DNA from: Isoetes taiwanensis
Taxonomy: Eukaryota; Streptophyta; Lycopodiopsida; Isoetales; Isoetaceae
Assembly (NCBI GenBank): GCA_021234155.1
Contig: JAJEKV010000064.1
Coordinates: 1,738,001 to 1,802,000, forward strand
Direction of reading: 5' to 3'
Length of the DNA: 64,000 nucleotides
Part shown: positions 48,795-61,070 of the stretch, piece by piece
Layout: every line of letters starts with the position of its first letter
Numbering within the stretch: position 1 is the stretch's first letter
Notes under the pieces: model-generated
Told to the model about the DNA's origin: nothing
What the model saw: the letters and a program-made list of their open reading frames with translations, nothing else
The model's database searches: none
Made by a program: the position numbers and the translations under genes

Positions 48795-50322
48795 TGACAC
48801 TCTGCGAATCCATACGATGCTATCATCATATAGAAATTCCCCTTCCATGGCGATTTCATCCCCACGGAAAGACCCTCCATCTGATTCAGACCACTTGTGA
48901 TGGACAAGTGTCTGGGTGAAGGACATGGAGGTGTCATTCGTTCCACGCCTTCTATAGAAATCTTATATAGCGGAAGCGTATGTTAGCACCTGGCAACAAT
49001 ACAAATAAATAATATACCACCATGATGGGTGGCCCATCATCATCAACAAGAACACAACAGAATTCCAACATAACAAAGGAAATGCACTATAAATGAGGAT
49101 TCTACCCCGAGCCCAGACTCATGGGGGTCAAGTGACAGCCAGGACCTCCGGATAATAGCAGACGGAATAATGACAATGGCGTTAGTTGGTATAGAACAAT
49201 GGTTAGGGTAGTCCACTCCATCTGTCCCTCCTGTGCACACTTTGCAGATAGGTTGAAACATGCTATGGCATGATTGTAGCCTTTCGGAGATGCAATCTCA
49301 TGGATTCACCCTACGAGACTACTCCAGGTTACATCTCCCCAGTTCGATGAGGCAGGTTAGGGAGGCATCCCTTCCCCGGGCACAATGAATCCATGGGTGT
49401 GCTAGAGGATGCGTATCTCCTTAGTGAACCCCACATCCGTATCTGTCTTGAACTCCCCCAAAATCCATGGGCCGTCTCGGCGCACCCATCGAGCCCCGGA
49501 CATCCGTATAGGCACGTTTCTTGCGACCAGGAGGTGTCAGACCCATACCCGTCCCCAACGTGAGGACCGACTATAAGCCTAGCACACTGTAGGAGCCCCA
49601 GTAGCTGCGCTCAGCAAGGCTCCACCCCCGCTTCACCATATTACCCATTATCTGGTGCTCAATCACATTAGCCTTCACAGCCAGGTGGGCTCTTGTGCAC
49701 AGGCCGCATCTAATGGGATTTAAGGGATTCTAATTAGGAGGATATTTAGTCCTAGATAGCCTTTAGGTCTCTATTCCCCTTTAACCCATACAACACAGAA
49801 GGAACAGAAAGAGAGCATTCATATCCGATACATCCATCACAATCTCATCTAGAACATAAAATAAAGAGACTAATAATCCAACTAACAAGCAAGGGTTAGT
49901 GCCTAGCTAGAATCTCACGCTAACTAAGCCTACTAGCCGATATCTGAGCTAGATCTCCCATCTCTCAGGTTCTCCATGTCCTGCTGGTTGAATAAGCTCC
50001 TCCTCCTTCTCCAACTGCCTCCAAATCGAATTGGGGCAAATTGGGATTAAACCCCAATTTGGGTGTCCCAAGTTAGCAAGTCTGCCTTGCCCAATCGATT
50101 TGGGCCAGGTGGCAATTCTAGATTGGTTATCATTAATTAATTTAAAATTTTAGCCCTTTTAATATTAGGTTAAGCCCTAAATTCGAATTAGGTTTAGGGT
50201 TAGGTTTCCACCTTAATAATTAATGAGTTGACATAGCTAACCTTAGCTTATGGATAATTAATGTGCCATAGTGTGTCATGTATTTATATCAAAAAAATCA
50301 TATAAATACGTGGAACGTCACA
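48795..50322 (-). mobile_element. Ty3/Gypsy-type LTR (3' LTR), minus orientation
   Basis: The same LTR family as 21274-22774, inverted. It begins TGTGACGTTCCACG at 50322 and ends near 48795. A polypurine tract lies directly before it on the minus strand, so it is in 3' LTR position. Most short open frames within it are shadows. Confidence 0.8.
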
Positions 50323-50342
50323 TTCTCTCGTCCTTAAAAATG
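50323..50342 (-). promoter_or_regulatory. Polypurine tract of Gypsy element
   Basis: On the minus strand TTAAGGACGAGAGAA leads into the LTR, preceded by GAGGACAACTTCA. This matches the typical end of plant Ty3/Gypsy pol followed by the plus-strand primer. Confidence 0.65.
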
Positions 50343-51074
50343 AAGTTGTCCTCAGCATCTAGACAGGTCTATAAGAATTACCGTTGTCGTAGTAATACAT
50401 CACATGTTACAATAAAAAGGCTCCCCTCCTTAAAGAAGGTGACACCGGACTGAAGGGTACGGGATAATTTGAGAATTCAAACAACTTGGAAGGAATTAGC
50501 AACATGCTTAACAAATTGCTAAAAGGTGGTGGACAATCCAATGCAGAGTTCATATGAAGTCTGACATTGTGATGCATGGAAGCTCAAAAGATATTAGAAT
50601 AAATCCAATGTGGATCGCAGATAGGAATCCGTAGATTTAGTGGAATGAAATAATTCCTAGATCATCAGAAGAACTCAGTGGTAAGAGTATAAGTTGCACA
50701 GAGATTATCATCGTCAAAGTGATCAAATTTGAAAATGATGTGTAATGTGCAATTCATAACTCTGAGAAAAATCATGAACGTAATTATAAGGAATGAAACG
50801 TGAGAGAACATGAAGCTAATGGTGGCAATGCATACATAGATATAAGAATTGGAGAGCCATTAATCAAGACATATATAAACATACATCAACGTGACATTGG
50901 AGCACGTGTCGAATCCAGCAAGGCTGTAATCGTGAATGGCTCGTGAGCGATATAAAAAAAGCTAAAAAAATAAAAATAAGAAAAAAGGTCCATTTGCCGT
51001 TATGATGGTTAGAGCTGTGGCCTAGCGGTGTGGCTGTAGAGGACGGCCAGAGAACCAGCACCTGTAAACGATGG

Positions 51075-51215
51075 CCAGGAAATCGGATTCAGCCATGTGA
51101 GCATCCAAAGAATCGGATTCAGCCAGCCATATGAATCTAAAGTCTGAGAATCGGATTCAGCCATGGCATGGATGTTGTAAGCGACAGCTATATGAATCTA
51201 ATTGAGTCTGAGAAT
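51075..51215 (+). repeat. GAATCGGATTCAGCCA repeats
   Basis: Three copies of a GAATCGGATTCAGCCA-type unit with CATATGAATCTAA spacers. Just upstream, TGGCCTAGCGG (51018-51028) matches a pol III A box, but no B box follows. Confidence 0.6.
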
Positions 51216-51301
51216 GGGACTATGACAGATGGAGCGATGGAACGATCCCAGTTGTAGAATCCTAGCTGCCCAGGGTTATGTGCACAGTGATTATAAAAGA
51301 G

Positions 51302-51744
51302 GATTTTCCAAATCCTGGAAGAATTGAGGCAGATTTGTCAAGAAGTAGTGATAAAAATCCTTCGAAAGAGCTGATAATTCTTCTGCCTGATGCAACGGTG
51401 GGCGATTTGAAATAGGAGGGCATTAGAGTTGAATCGGTTGTGGGATATGAAGCCAAAGACGAGGATTATTGTTTGGAACGATTGAATCTGACACAGAGGT
51501 CGGCTTGCAGGGGATTGGGATTGATTTATGTAGCGATTTGAGATTTGAAAGCGGAATTCAGAATTGGATTGTGGATTGTCCCTGTGGCATAAAGATAACG
51601 ATGGTGAACGGATGATTTCTTGTGATATGTGCGAAATCTGGCAACATACTCGCTGTGGAGGAATTTCTAATCTAGATCCTTTCCCTGTTCGATTTTGTTT
51701 GCCATCGTTGTGGCCAAAGCCCCTTCCAAGCCATGCTTAATTGA
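51302..51744 (+). pseudogene. PHD-finger protein (MS1/MMD1 type) pseudogene, C-terminus
   Basis: Reads KELIILLPDATVGDLK, then a TAG at 51413-51415, then EGIRVESVVGYEAKDED. After a frameshift at about 51465 it reads LFGTIESDTEVGLQGIGIDL and GIQNWIVDCPCG; after a second at about 51588 KDNDGERMISCDMCEIWQHT then RCGGISNLDPFP; and after an extra T at about 51696 FVCHRCG, ending at TGA 51742. The cysteine/histidine order (CxC, CxxC, HxxxC-type, CxxC) is the C-terminal PHD finger of the plant MALE STERILITY1/MMD1/PTC1 family, nuclear regulators of tapetum and meiosis. Order and spacing are right across about 145 residues. Four lesions make it a clear pseudogene. No upstream part was found, and it lies inside LTR-retrotransposon territory. 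Confidence 0.75.
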
Positions 51745-51749
51745 TCAAA

Positions 51750-54700
51750 TCAAGGCTTAATTCATCCAATCAATTTCCCCATCTGTTTTATCCGGTGAAT
51801 TCTGTTCCAATTCAACCTGCCCATCTGTTCGATCCTTCATAATTGGCTCTTCTCTGTTTAACCCGGTGAATCCCCTTTCAATTCAACCTGCCTATCTATT
51901 CAATCCTTCAAAATCCGCTGCTCTTCTGTTTAATCCAGCAAAATTGCTCCCTCCATTTGAAGTTCCCATTTGTTTAGATTAGCCTTAACTCTGCCACGAA
52001 TTCAAGAGCTGCATTCTTTTCGGTTTGTAGATTTGCAAACCCGTTCGCGCATTTTATCTATAAAAATTCAAATTCAATCTAGATTTTTTTTTCCTATCCT
52101 TTCTTTCTCATCTGACTGAGCATTCAATTGAACACTGTTGGATCTTTTTTGGAATTAATTATTTCTCAATTTAATTCAAGTCTTTCGATCGATTAAACTT
52201 TTCCAGATTCTTCACGATTCCGATTTGCATGACGTGGGTCCAAAGGATTGGTTGCCATAAATTCATCAATGGATCATGAATGGAAGAAGCAGCAATCAAG
52301 GTTTTTTTTGAGGCAGAATGCCACTTTTCACATAAGTAAACTTTTCTTTATATCTAAGGCAATTAAAAGTGTCTAAGGAATTAATCACATGGGTAAAAAA
52401 TATGCAGGAGTTTCCTTCAATTGACAACGTAGGATAACGACACAATTAGACTGGCTACATGAAATGCTGCCACTTTCATTTCATACTCGCTACACGAAAT
52501 GTTGCCACTTTTATTTCATATCCACTTTATTTGACAACAGAGTGTGTATATACATTTATCCTTCTAAAATGACACCAACAAAGCACCTTTGAGCAATGCA
52601 ATTTGAATATTCTTTACTATCTCATACAGTGTAGTGCAAATAATGTTGTTTTTTTTTATTAATCTCTGTTTTTGAAGCCATGAAATAAAAATTCAGGCCG
52701 TTCAATTACATATTTCTTTTGCAATTACATTTGAATTAAATATTTTCGTCTTGAAATACGCTCCGTAATACTTAGTACAGGCCCGACACCGCCACAATTG
52801 ATAAATTTCTTGTAATGTTAATGATATCGAAAGACTCTTAAAAGGTGACACATGTTGCGTGGCAACTATTTCCCCTTGTTTTAATGCATATAAAAGTGCG
52901 AGTTTGCGGAAACAAGGTACATTGTATAAAAAAAAATGAGAACCTGAGGTTGTAGCTTAGGTGTGAATTAAGCATGACCTATGGAAAAGCAATCGATTTG
53001 GTGATATGGAAGCTGTTATAGCTCCATAGAGAACGATGGGGGTAGTCATACATTTGCTCCTAGGAAGCTGAGCTAAGTAAAGTTTAACTAGAGGGTGATG
53101 ACTACGCGGAATATTAAATATCCGATATTGTTACCAGAAGGGTAGTCACGTTGGAATTAAGGAGTGGTAAGGTATCCTTATTTTGGCTCCACACTCGAGA
53201 GAATGGCTATCACGATGTTTGTGATCCCATCGAATGACTAAAGTTAAGCAACCCAGAAAGGTATATTTAGTAATAATTACGAGGATCATGTGGCATATAT
53301 ATTGCCATTCAACGTAGAAGGAGACTGGATATAGCACTATGTAGGTGAGGGAGAAGTGGTATATGATTATCTACCATAGACCACGTTAGAGAGGTATTAT
53401 ACTAATGTGGAAACTGGATTATAAGTATCCAGCTTATGAAAGGAAGATCACTTTAGAAGTGTAGGTTTTGACAATGGTGGTGAAGGTATAGAATGTTGGC
53501 CCGACATCTTATAGCTATATATTGCTACTTGAATCGAGGTATGATTCAAGGAAAGCTAGAGAATAATAGCGTATAAGGACGCGGATCTATTATAGGTTAT
53601 AAAATTACGCATTAAGTTGCATTTTGTAAGGAGGCTGGCGTTCCTAAGGGGTGCAATATAGATGCAAGAGTATGCATGAGTAAGATGACCACGCAGCCAC
53701 GTGGATACGTTTAATGACATTGGTCAAGTGCATGGCCATCATGTATGGTACAAGTTAAGGTAATGAATGCATCATATCTCCGCTGGGAGCATCGAGACAC
53801 CGAATAAAAGACTAGAAAATAGTGTGGAACGTATAGTTTCCACATAAGGTCAAGAGAGTCGAGGGATCGAATTGAACGAAGGAGGGAATAAGCATTCTAT
53901 AAGACCGTTGGAATGGAAGACGACAATTGCTAGCGGAAGGCACAATTGTATGAAAGCTGCAAGGTATGTGGGACCTTTGGTGAAGTTATACTATGAAGGA
54001 AAGTTGACCTCCAACTAATGATACATTAGGGAGAAAAGTAATGTATCCACATGGCAAGTGTGAGACAAGGGGAACTTGAAGTTGTTGTAAAAAACATTTG
54101 AAATATAGGGAAGTTGAACGGATAACTTTGAGTAGTCCAAAGTGTGGAATATGAACAAGGTGGGGGTGCAATGAACGTCTCACCAAGGAGAATGTGCTCT
54201 AGACTTGGTACTGTGTGTGTATCTCGAGGAGTAGCTCCTCGTTGGTATATGCGTACTAGGACCATGTAATGGTGAAGCATAACAACAAAAAAAAGGTATA
54301 TAAGAGAACTTTTAGTTCACAGTCCGTATGGATACAGAAATAATGAAGATAAGAGTTCATATAGTAGACATTAAACATGTCCACTAGGGCTTAGGGTGGC
54401 ATCTCTCACTGTGGAATTTGTGATTGGAGCTTGAGGATCAAGTCAAACTAGGCTTAGAGAGTCTAAAAAGTGTGGTGTCAAAACCACATGTATCTTGTAG
54501 AAGATAAACAAGCTGAGAAAATATGGTCGGGGCAACTAGAAGTTGAATTCCTAATGGATAATATCATCCACGAGATTGTTATATGGGAGCAGATTAGAAT
54601 TACATGAGATGAGAAGACTATACATGAAAAAACACATGTATTAGAGTTGTAGATAGTGAGGATTGTACAATACGGCTGACTAAATCACATAATAACAAGG

Positions 54701-56720
54701 TAGCGGTCATGAATGTTGGAAAGTAGTATCAAATACTACATTAGTGATGATATCAAGGATGTCGACTGTGACATTCAGCTTTATACCATACATGAAAATA
54801 GTAAGATACTCGTGGAAGACCAACGGAATGTTAGAGGATAAGGTTTACGAATAAGCATAATGGTATGCTTGTATATGAAGATATTGGGTTAGGTATGATC
54901 TACAAGAGATAAGCATTCAAGTTGTCCCAATGGTTGGAGTTGATTATCTTAGATACATCGTACTAAGGGATATGAAAGGAGTTTAAATCATGGAAAATAT
55001 CTACAGTAAGTCTAGCATATACAGTAATGTCACATTCTAGAACATCCCGAGGATGGTTGGAACGGTGTTGGAATAACAGAAAATGAGAGGTTAACTACTC
55101 AAAGGTTCTAGATACCAATGAATTAATTCAGCGTTATAACCTGAGAGTATCTATTGGGTTTGGGTATGACAGGATGTATGAAATACCCCGTTGAATGATG
55201 GAAGAAGAGAAGTTCGGTGACTTTGTTGATCATCCTCTTAGGCTGACTGACAAGAGGGCAAAACATAGGAATTCGAAGTCCCAATGAAAATCAAGACGAG
55301 GTGTATAGAGTAGAAGGGGCGAGATTATATAGACCAATAGTCCCTATATCCTAAGAGCTACCCTACTCACGGGGAGCAATTCTAGACCCTGAAGTAGAGG
55401 CTGGATCCGGAGGATCCCTTACCTTGAGGTATACACCTCTTATAGATTATGACTTTAAGACTCTTAAGGGGGTAAGGAATTGAATAACTGAATGGCGGTT
55501 ACTAACGAAGATTCGAACGTAGGGTTTTTCAATTATGAGATCGAGAGGTTTTAATGCCTCCATCTCATTACGAGGGAGCCAAAGATGACAACATTTGAAA
55601 TCGATCAAGAGTTGAAGGTGACATGATAACTTAAGAAACTAAGTTAATTGTGATAAAACATGGTTGATATAAAGGATATTTAGCTGAAGGAGCCTTTAGA
55701 AGAGCTCTTCGACTGGGGTAGTAACCTTCACATCATAAAGGTACATAGGCAATGGGTTTTGTTTCAAGGAACTGCTAAGGTTACACTTTAGCTAAATTAG
55801 AGCAGAGCTCTAGCATTGTGGGATGAGGACATATATTTACTATGTACGTACTATGTACACATACAATAAACATCTTGGAGAGGTAATCTAAGTAGTGACA
55901 TGGGGAGAGAAAAACTAATGTACCCCAAAGTTACGGATAAAGGGTCTAGAGTAGTCAAATCTGTTGCATGCTAAGGTATGATGTTGTAGTTGGCACTTGA
56001 AATAAATGTCAACGGCCAATGGAATAAAGCTCGAGATGATGGGGTTGAATAGTACAATAGTACAATTCCAGGATAGGTAGCGAATAGCAGTTACCTGCTA
56101 GAAGCTCGAACGTGTCTTGCATAGACACCTAAGACTAGATCTCCCACATGATCGGGTTAGGCAGAGGTGACCCCCATGGTTTAGATGGAAGTGTAAGTTA
56201 GGACATATAGGGCTCGAACATCGATACAAGCCATGGTGAGTACTTTAGGAAGGTTGAGAAAAATGCAAGGGAGGCGTCCTGATGACTCTAGGTAACTTAC
56301 GATTCTTATGAAAGCTCATTCACTAATTAACTTAGGGCATGACTATGGCTTAGATGAGGAATGCCAAGTCATTGGCAATGCCACAACAGCGACATAACGT
56401 CATGATAGAGAAATGTAATGACTAACATTTCTAGGGTGGGCGACAATGTTGAATCCTAACCCAATGATATGTGGGTTAACAATATAGGGGGGCATATAAT
56501 AGCGGCTTAGAAGCCACAAGATGGTTAATGAATACCTAAAGGAGTAAATGGATTGGTGACTCTACTGAATAAAGGTCACAACCAAAGGGTGAATTGTATA
56601 TGTTTGTGTCACGCGTAAGGGCCGAGATAACGAAAATCGGCCATGGATGTAGAAAACATATTGAAGAAGAAAAGGAATGAAGGACCCTTATTGATAATAT
56701 TTAGCAACCTGGATGTGAAG
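51750..56720. other. No gene recognised; possible decayed Gypsy interior
   Basis: Bounded by a 3'-LTR-position repeat on one side and a related LTR on the other, both minus-oriented, so it may be the heavily mutated interior of one or more Gypsy elements. I could not find gag, RT or integrase motifs on either strand. Open frames are all short. Confidence 0.4.
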
Positions 56721-56727
56721 GTTATTA

Positions 56728-57790
56728 CTGTGACGCTCCCTACAAAATATACGGCGCCCGGCCGTACACTCGGTAGGAAATCCCCCATCCGGTCCTTCGA
56801 CCGCACGGGCCCTCCGTCTATCCCGCACTCCAGGGTATCCCCAGTGTGGGAAGGGGACACGAAGGTGTCTTGCGCGCCCTTTCCCTATGGCTCATATGAT
56901 AGCGGAAGCATAAACAATGTCAGCACTAACAACAACAAAACACCGAACTACCTCGAAGGGTAGCACATCCATTCATCTATAGATACAATAGAGATAAACA
57001 CATGCCATAAAACATGAGAGCTCCTTCCCAAGGCTCGGACTCATGGGAGGTAGACTGACGGCTAGGCCACAAGATAGAGCAGACTGAGTCATAACAATGG
57101 TGGGGCTGACTTGAGACAATGGCTAGGATTGACCACTTCATCCGCCCCTCCTGTGCATACTTTGCAGATGGGCTAGATCGGGCTCTGGTATGACTCTAGC
57201 CTTCTGGATATGCAATCTCATGGTATCACCCATCGAGACTGCTCTGGGTTGCATCTCCTCGGTCCGTCGAGGCAGGAAGGGTTCCATCTCCCCTTCCCGG
57301 GGTCTAGAGGTTCCGCAGGCGGCTAGAGAATCGTGGCGACACACGATTCTTCTGACTTAACCCGTCAAAACAAGAGCCAGGCCGTCACCTACAGCTCTTG
57401 AGAGGCAGGGCGACACCATTGCCCCAGGAGGTGTCAAACCCATGCACGGCCCACTCGAAGTGACCAGCCATAGGCCTAGCCCGCTATGGGGTGCCCAATA
57501 GCTGTGCTCAGCAGGGACCCTCCCTCCGCTTCTCCTCTAGCCCCGTTATCTGGTGCCACAGCAAACGGTTCTCGAAATTGAGTTTCGAGCATGAAAAGAG
57601 TTCCCCGACTGTTGGAGCCAGAAAATGGCCTAGGGTTAGGGTTTGGCCATTTATAGGTTAGGGTTGATGTCAACTGCTACGTGGCTCCAATAGGGTGGTT
57701 CCGTGTGGCGGGTGCCTAATAGATTAAGGCCATGTAGAAAATGGTCTTAACCTAAGGTTGGCTAAGTTATATGAATAACTTACATGCACC
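56728..57790 (-). mobile_element. Divergent Gypsy LTR, minus orientation
   Basis: Shares the same landmarks in the same order as 48795-50322 (GATAGCGGAAGC, CCCTCCTGTGCATACTTTGC, TGCAATCTCATGG, CAGGAGGTGTCAAACCCAT, GTTATCTGGTGC), but with many substitutions and a shorter start. No good primer-binding site follows its 3' end (below 56728). Confidence 0.6.
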
Positions 57791-57799
57791 CTATGCCCT

Positions 57800-58590
57800 A
57801 ATCTATGGTATACAAGGCTATGAAGGTAGACTTGTATAGTGATGGACCTAGAAATATATGTATTTATGGTGTGTATTTCCCTGGAATGTCACAATTACCT
57901 CCACGATCTTTGGATGAATGGCATGACTTAAAGGTGGGTCTTTCTTATCATGCAAAGATAGATTTCTGGCTTGAAAGGCAGCAAGAGCTGAAAAGCTCTT
58001 TAAACATTTGGTGCATGGCTTAGGGAATAAGTCTTTCATTTTCCTAGGATAACATGGTGGACTTAATTCACCAAGAACTTTTTTTTTAATAGAAGAGGCC
58101 CCTCGTGAGAGGTCATTAAGTGATATTATCATTTGGGATATTCACATAATTCCTTGGAATATGTAAGTTCATTTATGGAATTTAATGATGCTTGGGCACT
58201 AAAGTAATGGTTGGAAACACTTTGCCCCAACCCTATCTAGATACCCTAGAAGGAGATGACTAGCCAACAATGGTTGGATGCCATTGGGTCGTTATGTGTT
58301 ACAGAGTATGTATCATGTTTTGGGGGAGTTATCCATAAAAGAAACACGACCGCCGAGAAGTAGTGAAGGGTGGTAGGATTAAAGCTAGACCCATGGTCTA
58401 GAGGGGTGCTGCATGGCAGTCCCTATCGGTTGGGCCAACAGAGATCTATTCTCTGGGAAATGAGACGAGTCAAGGCTTAGACACTAAAGAGAAACACGTT
58501 AACTATAGTTATATCCATAAAATTTTACTTAACCCTTAATATATAACGTCGAATAAGGTCTAATACAAAACAAGATTGCAATTGAAACGG
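57800..58590. other. Intergenic, no gene recognised
   Basis: Unique-looking AT-rich DNA between the divergent Gypsy LTR and the Copia LTR. Only accidental short frames are visible. Confidence 0.45.
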
Positions 58591-58593
58591 GAG

Positions 58594-59309
58594 TGTTGCA
58601 GAACTCCCATTTCAAAGATTCCCTTAAAAAAGAGACCATGCTCTTAAAATTAGCCTTTTTTGGATAAACTTCAGGATTTCAAAAGGTTTTTGTGAATTGA
58701 TGCAGGAGCAATCAGTGAAACAATAAGATAAACTTGTTTAACCTATGGTTTATAGAACATAGGTTTAATGCAGATATGTGCAGCCTAGAACAATATAAAC
58801 CTAATGGTTTATTAGACTAAAGGTTGAAGGAGTTGCATAAGGTTGAATAATCATTGCCTAAGTTCAATGGTGAGTTGGGGTTATCAAATTAAAGGGGAAT
58901 ACGTTCTATTACCATTGAACTTGAGAATTAAAATAACAATGGTTGTCGGTGGAGGGAATCGTGGTTTGAAATATAGAAACATATGAGGAGATTGAGCACC
59001 GAGCTCCTACAGCTATGGACCCTGCTAGGCGGCCGGATCTGCACCTATCGGTGAGGTCTGGCCCTATAAATGAAAGCAGTAACAAAGGATCTACAGTGCA
59101 AGGAGATATGGTCGTGTAAAATAGTGCTTGGGTTGTCGGTCAGCGGATCTACAGTATTTGGGTCAATATCCAAATGAACAGTGTCAATGTAATGGTATTT
59201 GAATATTAGAAGAAGTCTTATATTGCTTCTTAAGTCATTACGTGATGGATGTCTAGTTAGTCATAATAAGTTGTGGAAATTTCATCTTGATCATTGAATC
59301 AATTCTTCA
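58594..59309 (+). mobile_element. Ty1/Copia 5' LTR
   Basis: About 716 bp from TGTTGCAG to ATTCTTCA, with a TATAAAT box at 59065. It is followed after two bases by a perfect primer-binding site and then gag, so its right end is firm. The left end is chosen only because it starts TGTTG and is less certain. Confidence 0.65.
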
Positions 59310-59311
59310 TT

Positions 59312-59323
59312 TGGTATCAGAGC
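59312..59323 (+). promoter_or_regulatory. Primer-binding site (tRNA-iMet)
   Basis: TGGTATCAGAGC, perfect, between the Copia LTR and gag. Confidence 0.85.
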
Positions 59324-59331
59324 TAACAATT

Positions 59332-59658
59332 ATGACTACTAGATTGGGTGCATCTTTGTTAAGTGCAGTAGAGGTGTTTAAAGGAACAGGGGGCTTCCAG
59401 GTGTGGAAGGAAAAGATCAAGGAGATCTTAGAAGTGGAGGGACTTTGGTCCTATGTTGGAGAGGACACTGGAAACAATGAGACCAGTGGTACTGCAGCTG
59501 TGATCATCAGTGCATCAGAGGAAGGTTCCAGCTCAGGGGAAGTTGAGGTAACTAGCTCAAACACAAATGCTAAGTTGATTGAAGCTAAGAGTATTGTCAC
59601 AGTAAAATTGAGTCCTAGATTTGTTAAAGACATGCAACCCTCGATGACATACATTTAG
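59332..59658 (+). pseudogene. Copia gag, truncated
   Basis: Begins at ATG 59332 and reads SAVEVFKGTGGFQVWKEKIK then EILEVEGLWSYVGED, the typical N-terminal gag block of plant Copia elements (L-x-G-x-N/G-F-x-x-W-x-x-x-x-x-x-x-L). An Asn/Ser/Glu-rich stretch and KLIEAKSIVTVKLSPRFVKD follow. It stops at TAG 59656-59658, where sequence of a different character begins. Truncation by the following element is inferred. Confidence 0.75.
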
Positions 59659-59768
59659 TTAAAAATAGCGCGAAAATTTTGTAAAAAATAGACGACAAGG
59701 GAAAAATCGTGCAGGCGCGCCATTTACCTGTAAATGGGGCTTTACCTTTAAATGGCGCAGCTGCTCAC

Positions 59769-59794
59769 GTAAATGGAGCAGCTGCGCCATTTAC
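59769..59794. repeat. GTAAATGG...CCATTTAC palindrome
   Basis: A 26-bp palindrome with one mismatch, core GGAGCAGCTGCGCC. Further half-sites lie at 59714-59760. Confidence 0.85.
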
Positions 59795-59841
59795 ACGTAA
59801 ATGGCCTTTTTAATCTAAATGCTATATCTAATAACTAGATT

Positions 59842-60081
59842 ATGGATTCTTATTACTACAAGATTCAGCAATCAAAGAAAATGTACCCTTTAAGACATCA
59901 ATTGTTGAGAACTTATTTACTGACACAAAATAGAGAAGATCTACCCTTCAAAACCTTAATCTGTTTAGAATTATGGTCAACGCGCAACACACTGAAAAGA
60001 ATTCTCATTAACCCATACAATCTACCATCTCCAGTTCCATCCTACATCAACTACATTAAGAGTACACATTTAACATACTAA
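59842..60081 (+). CDS. Small ORF, unknown
   Basis: ATG-started 79-residue frame, rich in Tyr, Leu and Arg/Lys (MDSYYYKIQQSKKMYPLRHQ, ending YINYIKSTHLTY). No family is recognised. It may belong to the unclassified element. Confidence 0.3.
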   Translation: MDSYYYKIQQSKKMYPLRHQLLRTYLLTQNREDLPFKTLICLELWSTRNTLKRILINPYNLPSPVPSYINYIKSTHLTY

Positions 60082-60192
60082 AAAGCTTCTAACCTGGAGG
60101 TCATTGAGGATTCTGGATCTGCCATCAGAGAAGTTGATCGCAGAGGCAGCAAAATTGCCAAGAATCAAAGAAGAGCCTGGAAACAGTTGAGG

Positions 60193-60310
60193 AAGAATGC
60201 GCCTGAAGAATGAGGACAAGCGCCAGCGGCCTGCAGAACGAAGTGAAGCGCCTGCAGAATGAAGTGAAGCGCCTGCAAAAGAAAGACAAGCGGCCAAGCG
60301 GCCAAGCAAG
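60193..60310 (+). repeat. 21-bp coding-like repeat (coiled-coil heptads)
   Basis: GAAGTGAAGCGCCTGCAGAA is repeated in tandem with a 21-bp period, encoding LQNEVKR heptads in one frame. The surrounding frame is short and broken. Confidence 0.6.
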
Positions 60311-60533
60311 CGCATGCTACTATCGTCTAAGAAACCAACGTCTAGGACGGAATAGACGTCGGAGGAGGCCCTGCTTTGTCTACCAAGTGATCTCAGGCGC
60401 AAGTACCTACGAATATTGAAGCGAGGATGTGGAGCATAAAATTGCAACCTACGGAGTCGAGGACGATAGCGCCTTCTAATGACCATGTCTGCCTCCTGAC
60501 GCAAGACAACGAAAGACCCTCATTATGAAGTGG

Positions 60534-60655
60534 ACGGGCGGGTAAATTCAAATTTCAAAATACGGGCGGGCGGAAAAATTTAAATGTAAAATACGGGCGG
60601 GCGGAAAAATTGAAATGTAAGATACGAGCGGGCAGAAAAATTCAAATGTAAATTT
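60534..60655 (+). repeat. 31-bp GC/AT tandem array upstream of the gene
   Basis: Four units, at 60534, 60562, 60593 and 60624, begin ACGGGCGGGCGG and end in AT-rich AAATTCAAATGTAAAAT. It lies 320-450 bp before the start codon at 60980, a natural promoter position. Confidence 0.75.
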
Positions 60656-61070
60656 TAAAAGGGGCGGGGATCGGGAAAATTCAAATTTTCTAAAATTTGG
60701 AGAGACGGCCAAGGCAAAATTTGAAAACTTTCTAAGCGGACGAAGGCATTTTTTTTTTTTTTTCCGCGGACTTATCTTTTTCTTTTCCGTCCACTTTTCA
60801 TTTCATTTCTTTTGCGCCTACTCGCCTCCCGCCTCCGCCTTCCGCCTTCCGCCGCCCAGCGCCTTGCACACTCTCTCTCTCCTATTCAAATATTTTCTCT
60901 CTGTCGATCCAGGAGCGTTCTGAAAAAAGGTGGAGTAACTTTTATACGGACCAGTATTTTTATACGCAGTACAAATATAATGGCGCAATCTTCGCTCAAA
61001 ATCCGGGAGCCAGGCTCAGGTTAGTTTCTGTTGTTTCTATTCTTATCAATCTGGAGTAGCATAGGTAACT

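Noticed and set aside
48725-49261. Several 70-codon frames on both strands
   Set aside because: They lie within a Gypsy LTR and recur in its other copies; no protein similarity.
52800-56700. Decayed Gypsy pol
   Set aside because: Expected from LTR positions, but no RT, integrase or protease motif could be read on either strand, so not annotated as coding.
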